Numbered from the stretch's first letter, positions 51,155 to 60,806 are shown. The stretch: DNA of 64,000 nucleotides from Rhizobium sp. P38BS-XIX (GCF_012641435.1 NZ_JABAIJ010000008.1:62001-126000), one strand, 5' to 3'. Notes: generated from the sequence alone by a model not told the origin. Made by a program: numbers and translations.

Positions 51155-52369
51155 ATGAAACGTTCATTGATCTTTGCTGCCGCCCTTGCGGCGACTTCAC
51201 TATCCGGTCTTGACGCCAAGGCTGAAGATGCCCCTGTGACCTTGACCTGGCAGATGTGGGGCGAACCCAACGATGCACAGCTCTGGCAGCAGTTGGCGGA
51301 TCTCGTCAACGCGCAATATCCCGACATCAAGGTCAAGATTCAGCTGTCCGGCTGGACGGATTACTGGACGCGCCTGCCGGTACTGGCAGCCTCGGGACAG
51401 GTCGCCGACATCGTCTCCATGCAGTCGATGCGCGTCCCGAACTTCTATTCGATCCTCACGCCGCTCGACGACTATCTGAAGAGTAGCGATGTCAAGGTTG
51501 CGGACTTCGAGACATCGATCATGTCCGGGCTTTCAAGCGACGGCAAGCTCTATGCGCTGCCTTATGACGTCGGCCCGTGGATGGTCTTCTACAATCGTGA
51601 CAAGTTCGCCGCAGCCGGTTTGAAGGAGCCAGCCAAGGACTGGACGTTCGACGATTTCAAGGCTGACGCCAAGGCGTTGACCAAGGACGGAACCTATGGC
51701 TACGGCACGCAGGCATTCGATTTCATCGCCGGCCCGGTCGCGCTCGGCGCGGATTATTTCAATGCCGACAATGAATTCGACCTCACCAATGCCGGTTTCG
51801 TCGACGCCTTCAGCAAATATGCGGATCTTACCGCAAAGGATAGGTTTTCACCGGTCTTTGCTTCCGCGGCCGACGCTTCCGCCGCAAGCGGTCGCTTCGC
51901 CTCGGGCAATGTCGCCATGTATATCGACGGTCCTTGGACGCTGATTACCGCACAAGCCAATGTGAAGTTCAAAATTGGCATTGCTCCGCTGCCGCGCGGC
52001 GCTGGGCCATCGCGCTTCATCACGGCCGGATCCGGCTGGGGTATTTCAGCCACCAGCCAGCACAAGGATGCTGCCTTCAAGGCGCTGCAGGTGCTGACCG
52101 GTCCGAAAGCCGCCGAAATCCTCGGCTCGGCCGGGCGCGCGCTGCCGGCCCGCCTTGCCCAGCAGACGTCCTGGTACGACGGGGCGGCTAAGAATGTCAG
52201 CGGCACTCGCGACACGCTGGAATATATGTTCGCCCACACCACGCCATTCCGCATCAACGAGAAATGGAACCAGTTCGAAAACCTGGTGATGCAGTATGTT
52301 CCGCTTGCGCTGACGGGAGACTCGAAGCCCGAGGGCGTCCTCAGCGACATTCAAAGCCAGCTACCATAG
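51155..52369 (+). CDS. CUT1-family sugar ABC substrate-binding protein
   Basis: 404 aa with signal peptide (LIFAAALAATSLSGLDAKA-ED) and a GGAGGAGG site. Family 1 oligosaccharide-binding fold: TLTWQMWGEPNDAQLWQQLA, PYDVGPWMVFYNRDKFAAAG, and ITAGSGWGISATSQHKDAAF. Periplasmic. By operon context it binds a fucosylated oligosaccharide or fucoside. Confidence 0.93.
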   Translation: MKRSLIFAAALAATSLSGLDAKAEDAPVTLTWQMWGEPNDAQLWQQLADLVNAQYPDIKVKIQLSGWTDYWTRLPVLAASGQVADIVSMQSMRVPNFYSILTPLDDYLKSSDVKVADFETSIMSGLSSDGKLYALPYDVGPWMVFYNRDKFAAAGLKEPAKDWTFDDFKADAKALTKDGTYGYGTQAFDFIAGPVALGADYFNADNEFDLTNAGFVDAFSKYADLTAKDRFSPVFASAADASAASGRFASGNVAMYIDGPWTLITAQANVKFKIGIAPLPRGAGPSRFITAGSGWGISATSQHKDAAFKALQVLTGPKAAEILGSAGRALPARLAQQTSWYDGAAKNVSGTRDTLEYMFAHTTPFRINEKWNQFENLVMQYVPLALTGDSKPEGVLSDIQSQLP

Positions 52370-52441
52370 CCTTGGCACCTGGTCGGCCTGCGGCCGGGCC
52401 TACCGGCTCGACCGCGGCGCCCTGCCGAAAAGGAGAAGCTC

Positions 52442-53371
52442 ATGATGCTGGGCAAGCACACCGACATGATCGCAAGACCAAGGCCACGCTCGCGCAAATG
52501 GTTCAGAGGTGAGGGATGGACGGCATTGTTCTTCCTGTTGCCGGGCCTGATCGGCATCGTCCTGTTTCTCGTCCTGCCGATCCTCGCCTCGATCGCGCTC
52601 AGCTTCACCAATTGGCAATTGCTTGGCACGCCCCGCTTCGTCGGTTTTTCCAATTATGTGCGCCTGTTTACGACCGACCCGCAATTCTGGACGGTCATGC
52701 GCAACACCATCTTCTTCACAGTCGAATATCTGGTGCTCAATATCGTTATCTCGTTGGGGCTGGCGACCTGGATTTCGAGCCTGAAAATCGGTCAGCGCTG
52801 GTTCCGCGTCATCTTCTTTCTACCGACTTTCACCCCGCTCATCGCCGTTGCCATGGTCTGGATGCTGATCTTTACGAGCGGCGGCCTGTTCGACAGTCTG
52901 ATGGCGGCGCTGTCGCTTCCCTTCGCCGGCATTCTTAACGATCGGACAATGGCCATGCAGGCCGTCGTGCTCACCTCGATCTGGGCCGGCGTCGGCTACA
53001 ACACGGTTCTTTTCAACGCCGCGCTCGACATGGTGCCGGCAACCTATCTGGAAGCAGCACGTATCGATGGCGCCACGGCCTGGGATCGCTTTTGGAAAAT
53101 CCGTCTGCCGCTGATCTCGCCGACGCTATTCTTCGGCACCGTCATGACGGCGATCACCTCGTTACAGGTGTTCGACCAGATTTTCGTCATGACCAAGGGT
53201 GGCCCGGGATCCTCCACCGCGACACTCGGCTACGCTATTTACCAGCGAGGCTTTCAGAACTTTCAGATGGGCTATGCCTCTGCCATCGCCTGGGTCATGT
53301 TCGCGCTGATCATGGTGCTGACCGCCCTGCAATTCTGGTTCCAGCGCAAATGGGTGCACTATGACGCTTAA
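52442..53371 (+). CDS. CUT1 sugar ABC permease (MalF/UgpA type)
   Basis: 309 aa, six membrane segments, with the EAA loop YLEAARIDGATAWDRFWKIR near residue 205. AAAAGGAG precedes the two adjacent ATG codons. It overlaps the next permease by 11 bp. Confidence 0.93.
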   Translation: MMLGKHTDMIARPRPRSRKWFRGEGWTALFFLLPGLIGIVLFLVLPILASIALSFTNWQLLGTPRFVGFSNYVRLFTTDPQFWTVMRNTIFFTVEYLVLNIVISLGLATWISSLKIGQRWFRVIFFLPTFTPLIAVAMVWMLIFTSGGLFDSLMAALSLPFAGILNDRTMAMQAVVLTSIWAGVGYNTVLFNAALDMVPATYLEAARIDGATAWDRFWKIRLPLISPTLFFGTVMTAITSLQVFDQIFVMTKGGPGSSTATLGYAIYQRGFQNFQMGYASAIAWVMFALIMVLTALQFWFQRKWVHYDA

Positions 53372-54215
53372 CTCTGAAACGAGGGCACGCCGGAGGCTTG
53401 TGCTCGATATTGTCAATCATGCGGCCCTTGCGCTCGTCGCAATCGTGTTCCTTTTCCCGTTTTTCTGGATGGTATCGAATGCGGTGCGCTCGAACGCCGA
53501 AGTAACGGCGATACCGGTGCACATTCTGCCGGAGGTCTTCGAATGGGGGAATTTCGCCGCCGCGTGGACCCGGCTGCCCTTCGGTCGTTTCTTCCTCAAC
53601 AGCGCGGTGATCGCCGTCTGCGTAACGGCGATCACCGTCGTTGTCTCCTGCCTCTCCGGCTATGCCTTTGCCCGGCTGAAATTCAGGGGGCGGGAAACGT
53701 TGCTGCTTGGCTATATCGGTACGCTGATGGTGCCGCCGCTGATGCTGATCATTCCTCTCTTTCTGATCGTCAACAAGCTGGGTCTGGTCAATACCTTCCC
53801 AGGCGTGATCCTACCGATCTCCTTCGGCACCTTTGGCGCCTTCTTGATGCGGCAGTTCTTTCTCTCGATCCCGATGGAGCTTGAGGAAGCGGCCAGGATC
53901 GATGGCGCCTCGCGCCTGCGCATCCTCGTCAGCATCATCGTGCCGCTTTCCATGCCGGCGATCGGGCTCTTGTCACTCTTTACCTTCATGGGACAGTGGA
54001 ACAACTTCCTCTGGCCGTTGATTGTCATGACCGGCGCCGACAACGCCACCTTGCCGGTTGGCCTCACCATGTTCCAGACACAGCAGGGCACGCAGTGGAA
54101 CTATCTGATGGCGGGCGCAAGCCTTTCCATGCTTCCGGGTATCTTCCTCGCGATCATCCTGCAGAAGCTCATCTACAACAGCATCGCCCTCAATGCGGGC
54201 ATGGGCGGGCGCTGA
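53361..54215 (+). CDS. CUT1 sugar ABC permease (MalG/UgpE type)
   Basis: 284 aa, six membrane segments, EAA loop ELEEAARIDGASRLRILVSI, and the typical MalG-type end (QKLIYNSIALNAGMGGR). Partner of the permease that overlaps its start. Confidence 0.93.
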   Translation: MTLNSETRARRRLVLDIVNHAALALVAIVFLFPFFWMVSNAVRSNAEVTAIPVHILPEVFEWGNFAAAWTRLPFGRFFLNSAVIAVCVTAITVVVSCLSGYAFARLKFRGRETLLLGYIGTLMVPPLMLIIPLFLIVNKLGLVNTFPGVILPISFGTFGAFLMRQFFLSIPMELEEAARIDGASRLRILVSIIVPLSMPAIGLLSLFTFMGQWNNFLWPLIVMTGADNATLPVGLTMFQTQQGTQWNYLMAGASLSMLPGIFLAIILQKLIYNSIALNAGMGGR

Positions 54216-54245
54216 AGCGCCGGCCGACACGATCGGGAGAAATTC

Positions 54246-55313
54246 ATGGCGAAACTGACCATTCGCAACGCCATTAAACGCTATGGCGCGCTCGAGGTGC
54301 TGCATGGCGTCTCCGTCGCCGCGCAGGACGGAGAGTTCGTTGTGCTCGTAGGGCCTTCGGGCTGTGGCAAGTCCACCTTGCTGCGCATGATCGCCGGGCT
54401 GGAAGGCATTAGCGATGGCGAAATCGAGATCGGCGACCGTATCGTCAACGACCTCGAACCCAACGAGCGCGATATCGCCATGGTGTTCCAGTCCTACGCG
54501 CTTTATCCGCATATGACGGTGCGCGACAATATGGCCTTTTCGCTGAAGCTCGCGCGCCGCAGCAAGCAGGAGATCGAGCAGAAGGTGAACAATGCCGCTG
54601 AAATCCTCGATCTCGCAGCGCTACTCGATCGGTATCCCCGACAATTGTCCGGCGGACAGCGTCAGCGCGTGGCGATGGGGCGCGCCATCGTCCGCAACCC
54701 CGCCGTGTTTCTTTTCGATGAGCCGTTGTCCAATCTCGATGCGAAGCTGCGTGTTCAAATGCGCAGCGAGATCAAGACGCTCCACCAGCGCCTTGGCACC
54801 ACTATGGTCTATGTTACGCACGATCAGATGGAGGCCATGACGATGGCCGATCGCATCGTGGTCATGCGCGGTGGCCATATCGAACAGATCGGAACGCCGC
54901 TCGATATCTATGATGCGCCGGCCAATAGCTTCGTTGCCGGCTTTATCGGATCGCCATCAATGAATTTTATCGACGGTCTCGTCGTCGAGCGCAACGGGAC
55001 CATCGCACTGCAAGCGTCGGAAAGCCTGCACTGGCCATTGCCGGAAAGCGCCCGCCGTCATCTTGGCCGCTCCGTCCAGCTTGGCATACGTCCTGAACAT
55101 ATCGCCATCGACGCCGTTGGCGTTCAGGCCAAGGTCGTCATCATCGAGCCAACGGGGTCGGACACGCATCTACAGGTGCAGGCGGGCGCCCAGTCGATCG
55201 TCGCAGCGGTCAGGGACCGTCCCAACGTGTCTCCCGGTCAGCCGATTCAGCTAAAGATCGAGCCGACCAAGGCGCATCTGTTCGACCCCTCGAATGGCCA
55301 GCGTCTGCATTGA
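54246..55313 (+). CDS. CUT1 sugar ABC ATPase (UgpC/MsmK type)
   Basis: 355 aa. Walker A GPSGCGKST, signature LSGGQRQRVAMGRAI, Walker B VFLFDEPLSNLD, then a C-terminal TOBE/MalK-like domain (LGIRPEHIAIDAVG, about 250-350). It energises the two permeases upstream. Last gene of the fucosidase operon. Confidence 0.94.
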   Translation: MAKLTIRNAIKRYGALEVLHGVSVAAQDGEFVVLVGPSGCGKSTLLRMIAGLEGISDGEIEIGDRIVNDLEPNERDIAMVFQSYALYPHMTVRDNMAFSLKLARRSKQEIEQKVNNAAEILDLAALLDRYPRQLSGGQRQRVAMGRAIVRNPAVFLFDEPLSNLDAKLRVQMRSEIKTLHQRLGTTMVYVTHDQMEAMTMADRIVVMRGGHIEQIGTPLDIYDAPANSFVAGFIGSPSMNFIDGLVVERNGTIALQASESLHWPLPESARRHLGRSVQLGIRPEHIAIDAVGVQAKVVIIEPTGSDTHLQVQAGAQSIVAAVRDRPNVSPGQPIQLKIEPTKAHLFDPSNGQRLH

Positions 55314-55377
55314 AAAGCCAAGCCGATCCAGTTTCGGGCAAACGGCGTTGGGCGCTTCTCCGTTCATCCGCCGCCGT

Positions 55378-55617
55378 TCAATCCAGGCGGCATGAAAGCG
55401 GCTCGGTAGGGGGCTGACACGTGGCCTTTTTGATGATGTACTGCGCATTGCGGGACAGCGCGGTTATCCGGGCGGTATAGATCTTTTGAAGATAGGCTTC
55501 GTCCTGGGAACGGGCGCGCGTATACCGCGCCCAGTTGCATTGATCCGTGATTAGCACCTTTTGCCGGGATGATCGGCTGCTGCGAAAACCGCCTTTTCCA
55601 CCTTCAGCGTTTGACAC
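55378..55617 (-). pseudogene. Broken fragment of an LprI/DUF1311-like gene
   Basis: The minus strand carries KVLITDQCNWARYTRARS, LQKIYTARITALSRNAQYII and KKATCQPP, closely matching residues in the middle of the intact LprI-like protein at 19266-19961 (LITEQRNWAQYARAIC, LKQIYTARITVLARNEQYII). The signal peptide, the N-terminal cysteine motif and the C-terminal half are missing, and the paired Cys of the intact copy are Ser and Tyr here. A remnant of a duplicated gene; it fills the 55314-55666 gap. Confidence 0.7.
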
Positions 55618-55666
55618 GGCTCGTCATAGTTGCGAAGAGCGATAGCGACGAACGGAGAGCAAGCTG

Positions 55667-56815
55667 ATGATGGAAAGTGCGTCCGCCGCTTCCGGCCATA
55701 CGGTCGCCAACGGGATTACGAGATGGACGCTGGCCGATCTATTCAGCACCTATCGTTATTGGGCGCTGTTCGGCTCCATATTCATTCTGGAAATGGGAAT
55801 GCAGGGCCTAACTAGCGTGCTGCCATGGATCATGCGGGATCATGGCAACAGCTATCAGTCGATTGGTTTATTCAGCATCTCCAACAGTTCGGGATGGGCA
55901 ATCGGCGCCTTTCTGGCCTTTGTGGCGGCCCCGCGACGTGGTCGGCCGGCGTTGGTTTTTCCAATCATTGTTTTGATGATCCTCACCATCGTCATCCTGG
56001 TTGTGCCCAATCTTTGGAGCCAGCCGATCTATCTCTGCCTTTATGGCATGGCGCAAGGATCGGTTCGCGGTGTGATTGTGCTTGCCGCGGCTATTTTTCT
56101 GTTTGCCGGCCGGCCGGACAAGATCGATTTCGGCTGCGCGCTCACCCTGTTGTCATCGACGATGCTGACCGGGATCTTCGGCGCGACCGGCCTGTCCTTG
56201 CTGACCGAAGCCGATCCCTCCGGTATTTATGTCATCCTGTGTTTTCTTGCCTTCCTAGTCGCGGCCCTTGCTTTGTTATTGCCGCTCCGCCAACCGTCTT
56301 TCGAGGATGAGCCACGCCAGCGCCACAACCCGCTGACGCCAAGGGAACGCTCGCCTGTCACGGTCGCGCTGATCCTACTTCTGGCGCCGCTTCTCGTCGT
56401 GGCGATCTCGATCGCTCTTTATCTGCTGCAAGAGCAGGCGGCCGACGCTGGTGCCGCGACCATCGATGCGTTGCTTTTTTCGATCGCGGCCTTCGTTATC
56501 GCGATCGCCGGCTTGATCTATCTCGCTTGGTGGATCTATCGCATTCACGGCGAACTTGCGGGTGCCGAAAAATCCCAGCGCCTGCTGACGCCGCTGGCGG
56601 CCCTTCTGATTGCTATCCTCGTGCCGCTCGGCCTGCCGATTCTTTTGATGACACTCGGCGATCTCCTGAATGACCGTGGGCGGAAGAGGCGCGGGACGAA
56701 GTTGGTGTCGATTGTCTGGCTCGCCATCTGGACATTGTTGATGCCGCCGATCGCCATCGCCTTGATCCAGAATGCCGCGAACAAGAGCTATCAAGCCGAC
56801 CAGGCGGCAGCCTGA
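55667..56815 (+). CDS. Multi-pass membrane protein, MFS-like, unknown function
   Basis: 382 aa with about ten or eleven hydrophobic segments. The first half (ALFGSIFILEMGMQGLTSVL, WIMRDHGNSYQSIGLFSISN) resembles the start of an MFS carrier. The second half, after a polar loop at about 215-230, has four or five segments that do not look like MFS and are closer to generic DUF membrane proteins. It stands alone between the LprI remnant and a minus-strand gene. No substrate can be proposed. Confidence 0.7.
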   Translation: MMESASAASGHTVANGITRWTLADLFSTYRYWALFGSIFILEMGMQGLTSVLPWIMRDHGNSYQSIGLFSISNSSGWAIGAFLAFVAAPRRGRPALVFPIIVLMILTIVILVVPNLWSQPIYLCLYGMAQGSVRGVIVLAAAIFLFAGRPDKIDFGCALTLLSSTMLTGIFGATGLSLLTEADPSGIYVILCFLAFLVAALALLLPLRQPSFEDEPRQRHNPLTPRERSPVTVALILLLAPLLVVAISIALYLLQEQAADAGAATIDALLFSIAAFVIAIAGLIYLAWWIYRIHGELAGAEKSQRLLTPLAALLIAILVPLGLPILLMTLGDLLNDRGRKRRGTKLVSIVWLAIWTLLMPPIAIALIQNAANKSYQADQAAA

Positions 56816-56992
56816 AGCCCCACCGCCACCGATAATATGTCACTTCTGTCGTGCCTATCGACCTATGAGCTTACTGTCGCCATGGCGGGATCGCGCCACG
56901 AGCAATCTTAGCATACGGCTTAAATGTCGGAATGGCGTGTACCGGACCGATTGCAAAACAAGTCGATGGACGCCGACGTTGCCCCATTAAAG

Positions 56993-57466
56993 TTATGCCG
57001 CGGAACTCTTTAGCAGCATCTTGTCCACGTCGATGTTTTTCGCCCAAGCCGTCGGGCTCAGCGTTCTAAGCAAGTCCGCCCGCACATCGATCTCTCTCCA
57101 TCCGAAGTGCTGAAGCGACTTGGCCGATAATATTGCGTATGAGATCACTTCTTCGATTGCGTTCTTCGTGCGGCCGGCAAAACCGTAGGGGAGGGACGCA
57201 ACAGCCCCAACGGTGGCAATCGCTCCATGATAATGCTCGACGAGATCACGCGCATATAAAGTGCCACGCCCGTGGTCAGCCTGATATTTGATCTCCACAA
57301 GCTTTTCCCACGGCTCTGGCTGACCTTTCAGCCGTGCAGGGACGAACAATTCTCTTTTTCCGCGAAGCTGAGAAAGCTGAAGCAGCGAGCGTTCAATAGC
57401 CTCATCCAGATCAGCCCCGCTACCTTCAGCATTGGAACCCTCAAATTCAACCTCTACCGTCTGCAA
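56993..57466 (-). CDS. Hypothetical protein, start uncertain
   Basis: 157 aa from a TTG at 57466 with no convincing ribosome site. The frame stays open upstream for about another 100 codons without any usual start codon, so the gene may be 5'-truncated. The protein is soluble, with an acidic N-terminus (DLDEAIERSLLQLSQL) and helices further on (NAIEEVISYAILSAKSL). No family recognised; its composition looks like a real protein. Confidence 0.45.
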   Translation of the reverse strand: MQTVEVEFEGSNAEGSGADLDEAIERSLLQLSQLRGKRELFVPARLKGQPEPWEKLVEIKYQADHGRGTLYARDLVEHYHGAIATVGAVASLPYGFAGRTKNAIEEVISYAILSAKSLQHFGWREIDVRADLLRTLSPTAWAKNIDVDKMLLKSSAA

Positions 57467-57824
57467 CTTCCACCCCTTCGCGAATTGACGAGAAGCTTCT
57501 TTTATCGGGTAAGTTTGCTGGGTGCCAGCCGCTAAGGGTGACCGCTTCGGGCCAATTGCAGGCGAAGACTGTCCCTTTGATGCTCGACTGTCAGCGTAAA
57601 GCGTTGAGTTAGGGGAATTTGGATGCCGACGAGCGCCGTCAAGTCGAAGTTGAGCTTGCCGTTGCGATACAGATGCATATGCATATGCCGAAAGATACCG
57701 CGTTCGATGCGGTACTCCTCGGTCTGCCTCAGTGACGGCGGTCTTCAGAACCCGGTTTCAGCCAGATTCTTTATACCAACCCGTAGAGCCAGCTATCATT
57801 GACTGTGACGTGCCGGGACAACGC
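57467..57824. other. Gap with possible coding remnants
   Basis: No intact gene. On the minus strand, a short frame ending near 57535 reads HMHMHLYRNGKLNFDLTALV then PLTQRFTLTVEHQRDSLRL and looks like the C-terminal end of a protein, but no start or upstream part is seen. A second frame here is the open extension of the hypothetical gene at 56993. Confidence 0.3.
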
Positions 57825-58142
57825 TCAATCAAACGGCGGTTCATAAGGCTGACAATTCTGCAAGCGGCAGCTTCGATCCTTGGCCGGTACCCAGTCATCC
57901 GTCGCTACCTCGCCGGAATTGCAGTGCCCGCTATCGCTCACATATCGATCGTAAAGCGTTCCCGACTGGCGAGAGCCCGGATGGGTGACGATCGCTGCGC
58001 CGCGGCTTGCGATGGCAGAGCGCAGCTCGCCGCATGTGTTGCGAGTGGCGTCGATCCGAGAAATCGCCAAAGCCGGCGAACTCGAAAGGGCGAGGGCGCA
58101 GATCAAAAAGATGGGATTCACGTTGCCGAAAAAGTTGCGCAT
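57825..58142 (-). CDS. Small secreted cysteine-containing protein, unknown function
   Basis: 105 aa from ATG at 58142 with GGGAG upstream. Signal peptide of about 27 residues (PIFLICALALSSSPALA-IS). The mature part of about 78 residues has four cysteines (RNTCGEL, GHCNSG, RSCRLQNCQP), likely two disulphides. Similar small proteins occur in rhizobia, but no function is known to me. Confidence 0.65.
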   Translation of the reverse strand: MRNFFGNVNPIFLICALALSSSPALAISRIDATRNTCGELRSAIASRGAAIVTHPGSRQSGTLYDRYVSDSGHCNSGEVATDDWVPAKDRSCRLQNCQPYEPPFD

Positions 58143-58345
58143 CACTGTAAACTCCCGTTGTCGTCCAACTAAACTTCACCACGTTTGCAATGGTTCCGAA
58201 GACGTCGGTAAATGAGGCCAGGATGCTGAAACGAGCAATGTAGGGCGTGCTGGTCTAGAACTTAGGAGGCGAGAATGCTGCCCTGAACCTCAGAAATTGA
58301 GGATGAGTCCGATTAAATACCAAAAGACAATGGGCTGAAGCAGTG

Positions 58346-59518
58346 TCACGCCCCAGGCGTCTTGTTTCCGAAGTTCCTTGCTCCCTCCGGCAGGGATGTT
58401 GTTGAGGCAGTCGACAGTAGAATGATTGGCAGGCACACAAGGTAGGAGGTTCTTATACCAGCGTGCTCCGCCACAAATCCTAACAGAGGCGGAGCGAGGA
58501 AAAAGACCACGAAAGACATTTGCGCGACCGCTGCGACATTGGCATGTGGGTTTCGATCGCCGCGTTGGGCGGCGGCTGAAAGCGCCAATGGATAAACGGC
58601 GCTGCATCCCGTGCCCATGAGGGCAAATCCCGCCAGTGCAACGCCGGAGACTGGTGCCAGACAGACGCAGCAGAGACCAATGACCGCCAACGAAAGAAGC
58701 GCTCGACCAACGGCGCGCGCACCATAACGGTCGACAAATCCATCCGCGAATAGACGGGCAAACGCCATACAGAATGAGAAAAGTGTGAGACCAAGTCCGC
58801 CAACGAACGGCTCCACATCGAAAACGTCCCGCATGTAGATCGCCGACCAGTCGATGCCTGCGCCCTCGACGAGAAATGCGCCAACTCCAATCACGCACAG
58901 CGGAAGCAGCCCGATTGTTGGCAACGCAATGCTAGAAGAAGAGGCCGCTGTTTCCGGTGAGTAGGGCGCCGGCATGTTTCTCATGCCGGAGATGACCGTC
59001 GAGCCAACCAAAACCACGAACCCGCAGATAGCGGCCATGTGCAGTTCAATCGATATGCCAGCTTGCCGAACGAACGATGCGGCCAAAGCAGTCAGAAAAA
59101 AGCCCAGGCTCCAAAATCCGTGCGCTCGGCTCATGACACCCCGCCCGATCTCAGCCTCAATACGGTTGATCTCGACATTGAGGCTAATTTCCAGCGCTCC
59201 GGCTAGCAGCCCTTGGCAAAATAACAGAAGGAAAACGAACGCCGCCCGATCCATCCACGGAACCGTTGCCACAACCAGGGCTGTGCCCAGAACCGAAATG
59301 AACGCGGTGCTCCGCGAGCTGAGCTTTCTGACGACTGGTGAGGAAAGAGCGAGCGAAATGAGCGCCCCCACGGCAGCGCCGATCATCGTTAACCCAAGTT
59401 CGGACTTGTCGATGTCCAATCTTTCCTGAATATCAGGCAGCCTCGAAAGCAATCCTCCCATTGAAACCGCTATGAGGAAAAAGCATGTGAAGACACGATG
59501 GTGTGGTTCAAGACGCAT
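58346..59518 (-). CDS. MFS transporter (YbjJ/FucP-like group)
   Basis: 390 aa from ATG at 59518, overlapping the upstream MFS gene by 11 bp; a start at 59569 would overlap more. About twelve membrane segments, with GGLLSRLPDIQERLDIDKSE near the start and ELGLTMIGAAVGALIS in helix 2, typical of the YbjJ-type inner-membrane carriers. Its coupling to another MFS gene of a different subgroup is unusual. Substrate unknown. Confidence 0.85.
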   Translation of the reverse strand: MRLEPHHRVFTCFFLIAVSMGGLLSRLPDIQERLDIDKSELGLTMIGAAVGALISLALSSPVVRKLSSRSTAFISVLGTALVVATVPWMDRAAFVFLLLFCQGLLAGALEISLNVEINRIEAEIGRGVMSRAHGFWSLGFFLTALAASFVRQAGISIELHMAAICGFVVLVGSTVISGMRNMPAPYSPETAASSSSIALPTIGLLPLCVIGVGAFLVEGAGIDWSAIYMRDVFDVEPFVGGLGLTLFSFCMAFARLFADGFVDRYGARAVGRALLSLAVIGLCCVCLAPVSGVALAGFALMGTGCSAVYPLALSAAAQRGDRNPHANVAAVAQMSFVVFFLAPPLLGFVAEHAGIRTSYLVCLPIILLSTASTTSLPEGARNFGNKTPGA

Positions 59519-60806
59519 GACCGGTCTCCTGGTCAAAAGCCCGTTGCGATGATGATTTGCCGACGCCAAGGAAAATGATGACGAAAGCCAACGTCATAAG
59601 AACGCCCGCCACTCCGATTGGGGCATAAGGACCGCCGGTGTTTAGGGTGACACCTCCGAAACCAGCCCCGAGCGTGTTTGCAAATTGAACTGAGGCCACG
59701 TGAAGGCCGCCGCCACTTTCGACATCGTCACCGGAGTTTCTGGTCACCCACGTTTGCCAACCAACCGGAATGAAGCCAAAACAAAATCCCCATAGCGCAA
59801 TGGCAGTAAAGACCGCGGCCGGGCTCGAGGCGAACATCAGCAAAACTGCCGCGCAAATGGCGATGCCGATCGGTGGAAATGCCATCGTCGCCTTGAGGCT
59901 GGAGCGAACAGCCATCGACGATAGGGCCGTTCCAACAACCGTTGTTGCGCCAAATGTCAACAAGGCCAGCGAGACTTCGTCGAGATCAAACTGCGTGACG
60001 CGTTCCAAATACGGGCGCATATAAGTAAAAAAGGCGAGCTGACCCGCAAAAAGGCAAAACACCGCCGCTATGGCGATCGGCACGCCGGGCAGTCGCAAGA
60101 TCCGAAAGACAGCCATCGCGTCTTTCTGCGCCCTTGTCGGTAAAGGCGGGACAGTTATTGCGATCCCGGCAAAGGCGATAACTCCAATCGCGCCTGCAAT
60201 CGAAAAGACGCCTCGCCAGCCAACGATCTCCCCAAGAAAGCTGCCCAACGGGGCTGCGACGACCATTCCCACGGAAACCGCGCCCATCACAATCGAGAGC
60301 GCTTTCGGTATATCTTTGTGCGGCACCAATCTGATGGTGACTGATGCTGCCATCGACCAGAACCCGCCGAGAGCCCAGCCAAGAAGGCCGCGAGCCGCCA
60401 TGAGAGAAACGGTGCCCGCCGCGGTCGCGGTCATAATGTTTGCAATTACGAGGATAGCGGCATAGCCAAGCAGGACTTTGCGACGGTCTATAGCACCGAC
60501 GACGACACCGGCGAACAATCCGGCGATTATCGCAACGAAAGCGGTCAGCGACACAGTTTGTCCCGCGACGCCATCCGATATCCCCAAGCCCTTTGCCATC
60601 GGAGTCAATACGGCCGCAGGCAGCATTTCGGCGGCTATGATGGAAAAAACACAAAGTGCAATTGCCAGTACTGCACCCCAATTTGCGGCGCGAACATTGT
60701 CATCTACGATGCGAAGGTGTGCGTGTGAAATATCCAATATCCAATATCCAAATACCTTTGCCACGTCGAATTGCTGTAATTCCACAAGCAGATAGGCGGG
60801 CGGCAT
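59508..60806 (-). CDS. MFS efflux transporter (AraJ/NepI-like), start uncertain
   Basis: Up to 432 aa. The family core begins at about residue 40 (WGAVLAIALCVFSIIAAEML, then LTPMAKGLGISDGVAG) and has twelve membrane segments. No good start is visible: the ATG at 60806 has no ribosome site and adds about 40 unusual residues, and only GTG/TTG codons follow before the core. Three exact TTGGATA repeats lie in this stretch (60731-60751). LysR is 154 bp upstream in the same direction and probably controls the pair. Confidence 0.8.
   Translation of the reverse strand: MPPAYLLVELQQFDVAKVFGYWILDISHAHLRIVDDNVRAANWGAVLAIALCVFSIIAAEMLPAAVLTPMAKGLGISDGVAGQTVSLTAFVAIIAGLFAGVVVGAIDRRKVLLGYAAILVIANIMTATAAGTVSLMAARGLLGWALGGFWSMAASVTIRLVPHKDIPKALSIVMGAVSVGMVVAAPLGSFLGEIVGWRGVFSIAGAIGVIAFAGIAITVPPLPTRAQKDAMAVFRILRLPGVPIAIAAVFCLFAGQLAFFTYMRPYLERVTQFDLDEVSLALLTFGATTVVGTALSSMAVRSSLKATMAFPPIGIAICAAVLLMFASSPAAVFTAIALWGFCFGFIPVGWQTWVTRNSGDDVESGGGLHVASVQFANTLGAGFGGVTLNTGGPYAPIGVAGVLMTLAFVIIFLGVGKSSSQRAFDQETGHAS
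60731..60751. repeat. Three tandem copies of a 7-bp unit (TATCCAA)
   Basis: TATCCAA occurs three times without interruption, TTGGATA on the coding strand of the MFS gene. The unit length is not a multiple of three, so a gain or loss of one copy would change the reading frame if the start is at 60806, or the leader spacing if the start is later. Confidence 0.75.
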
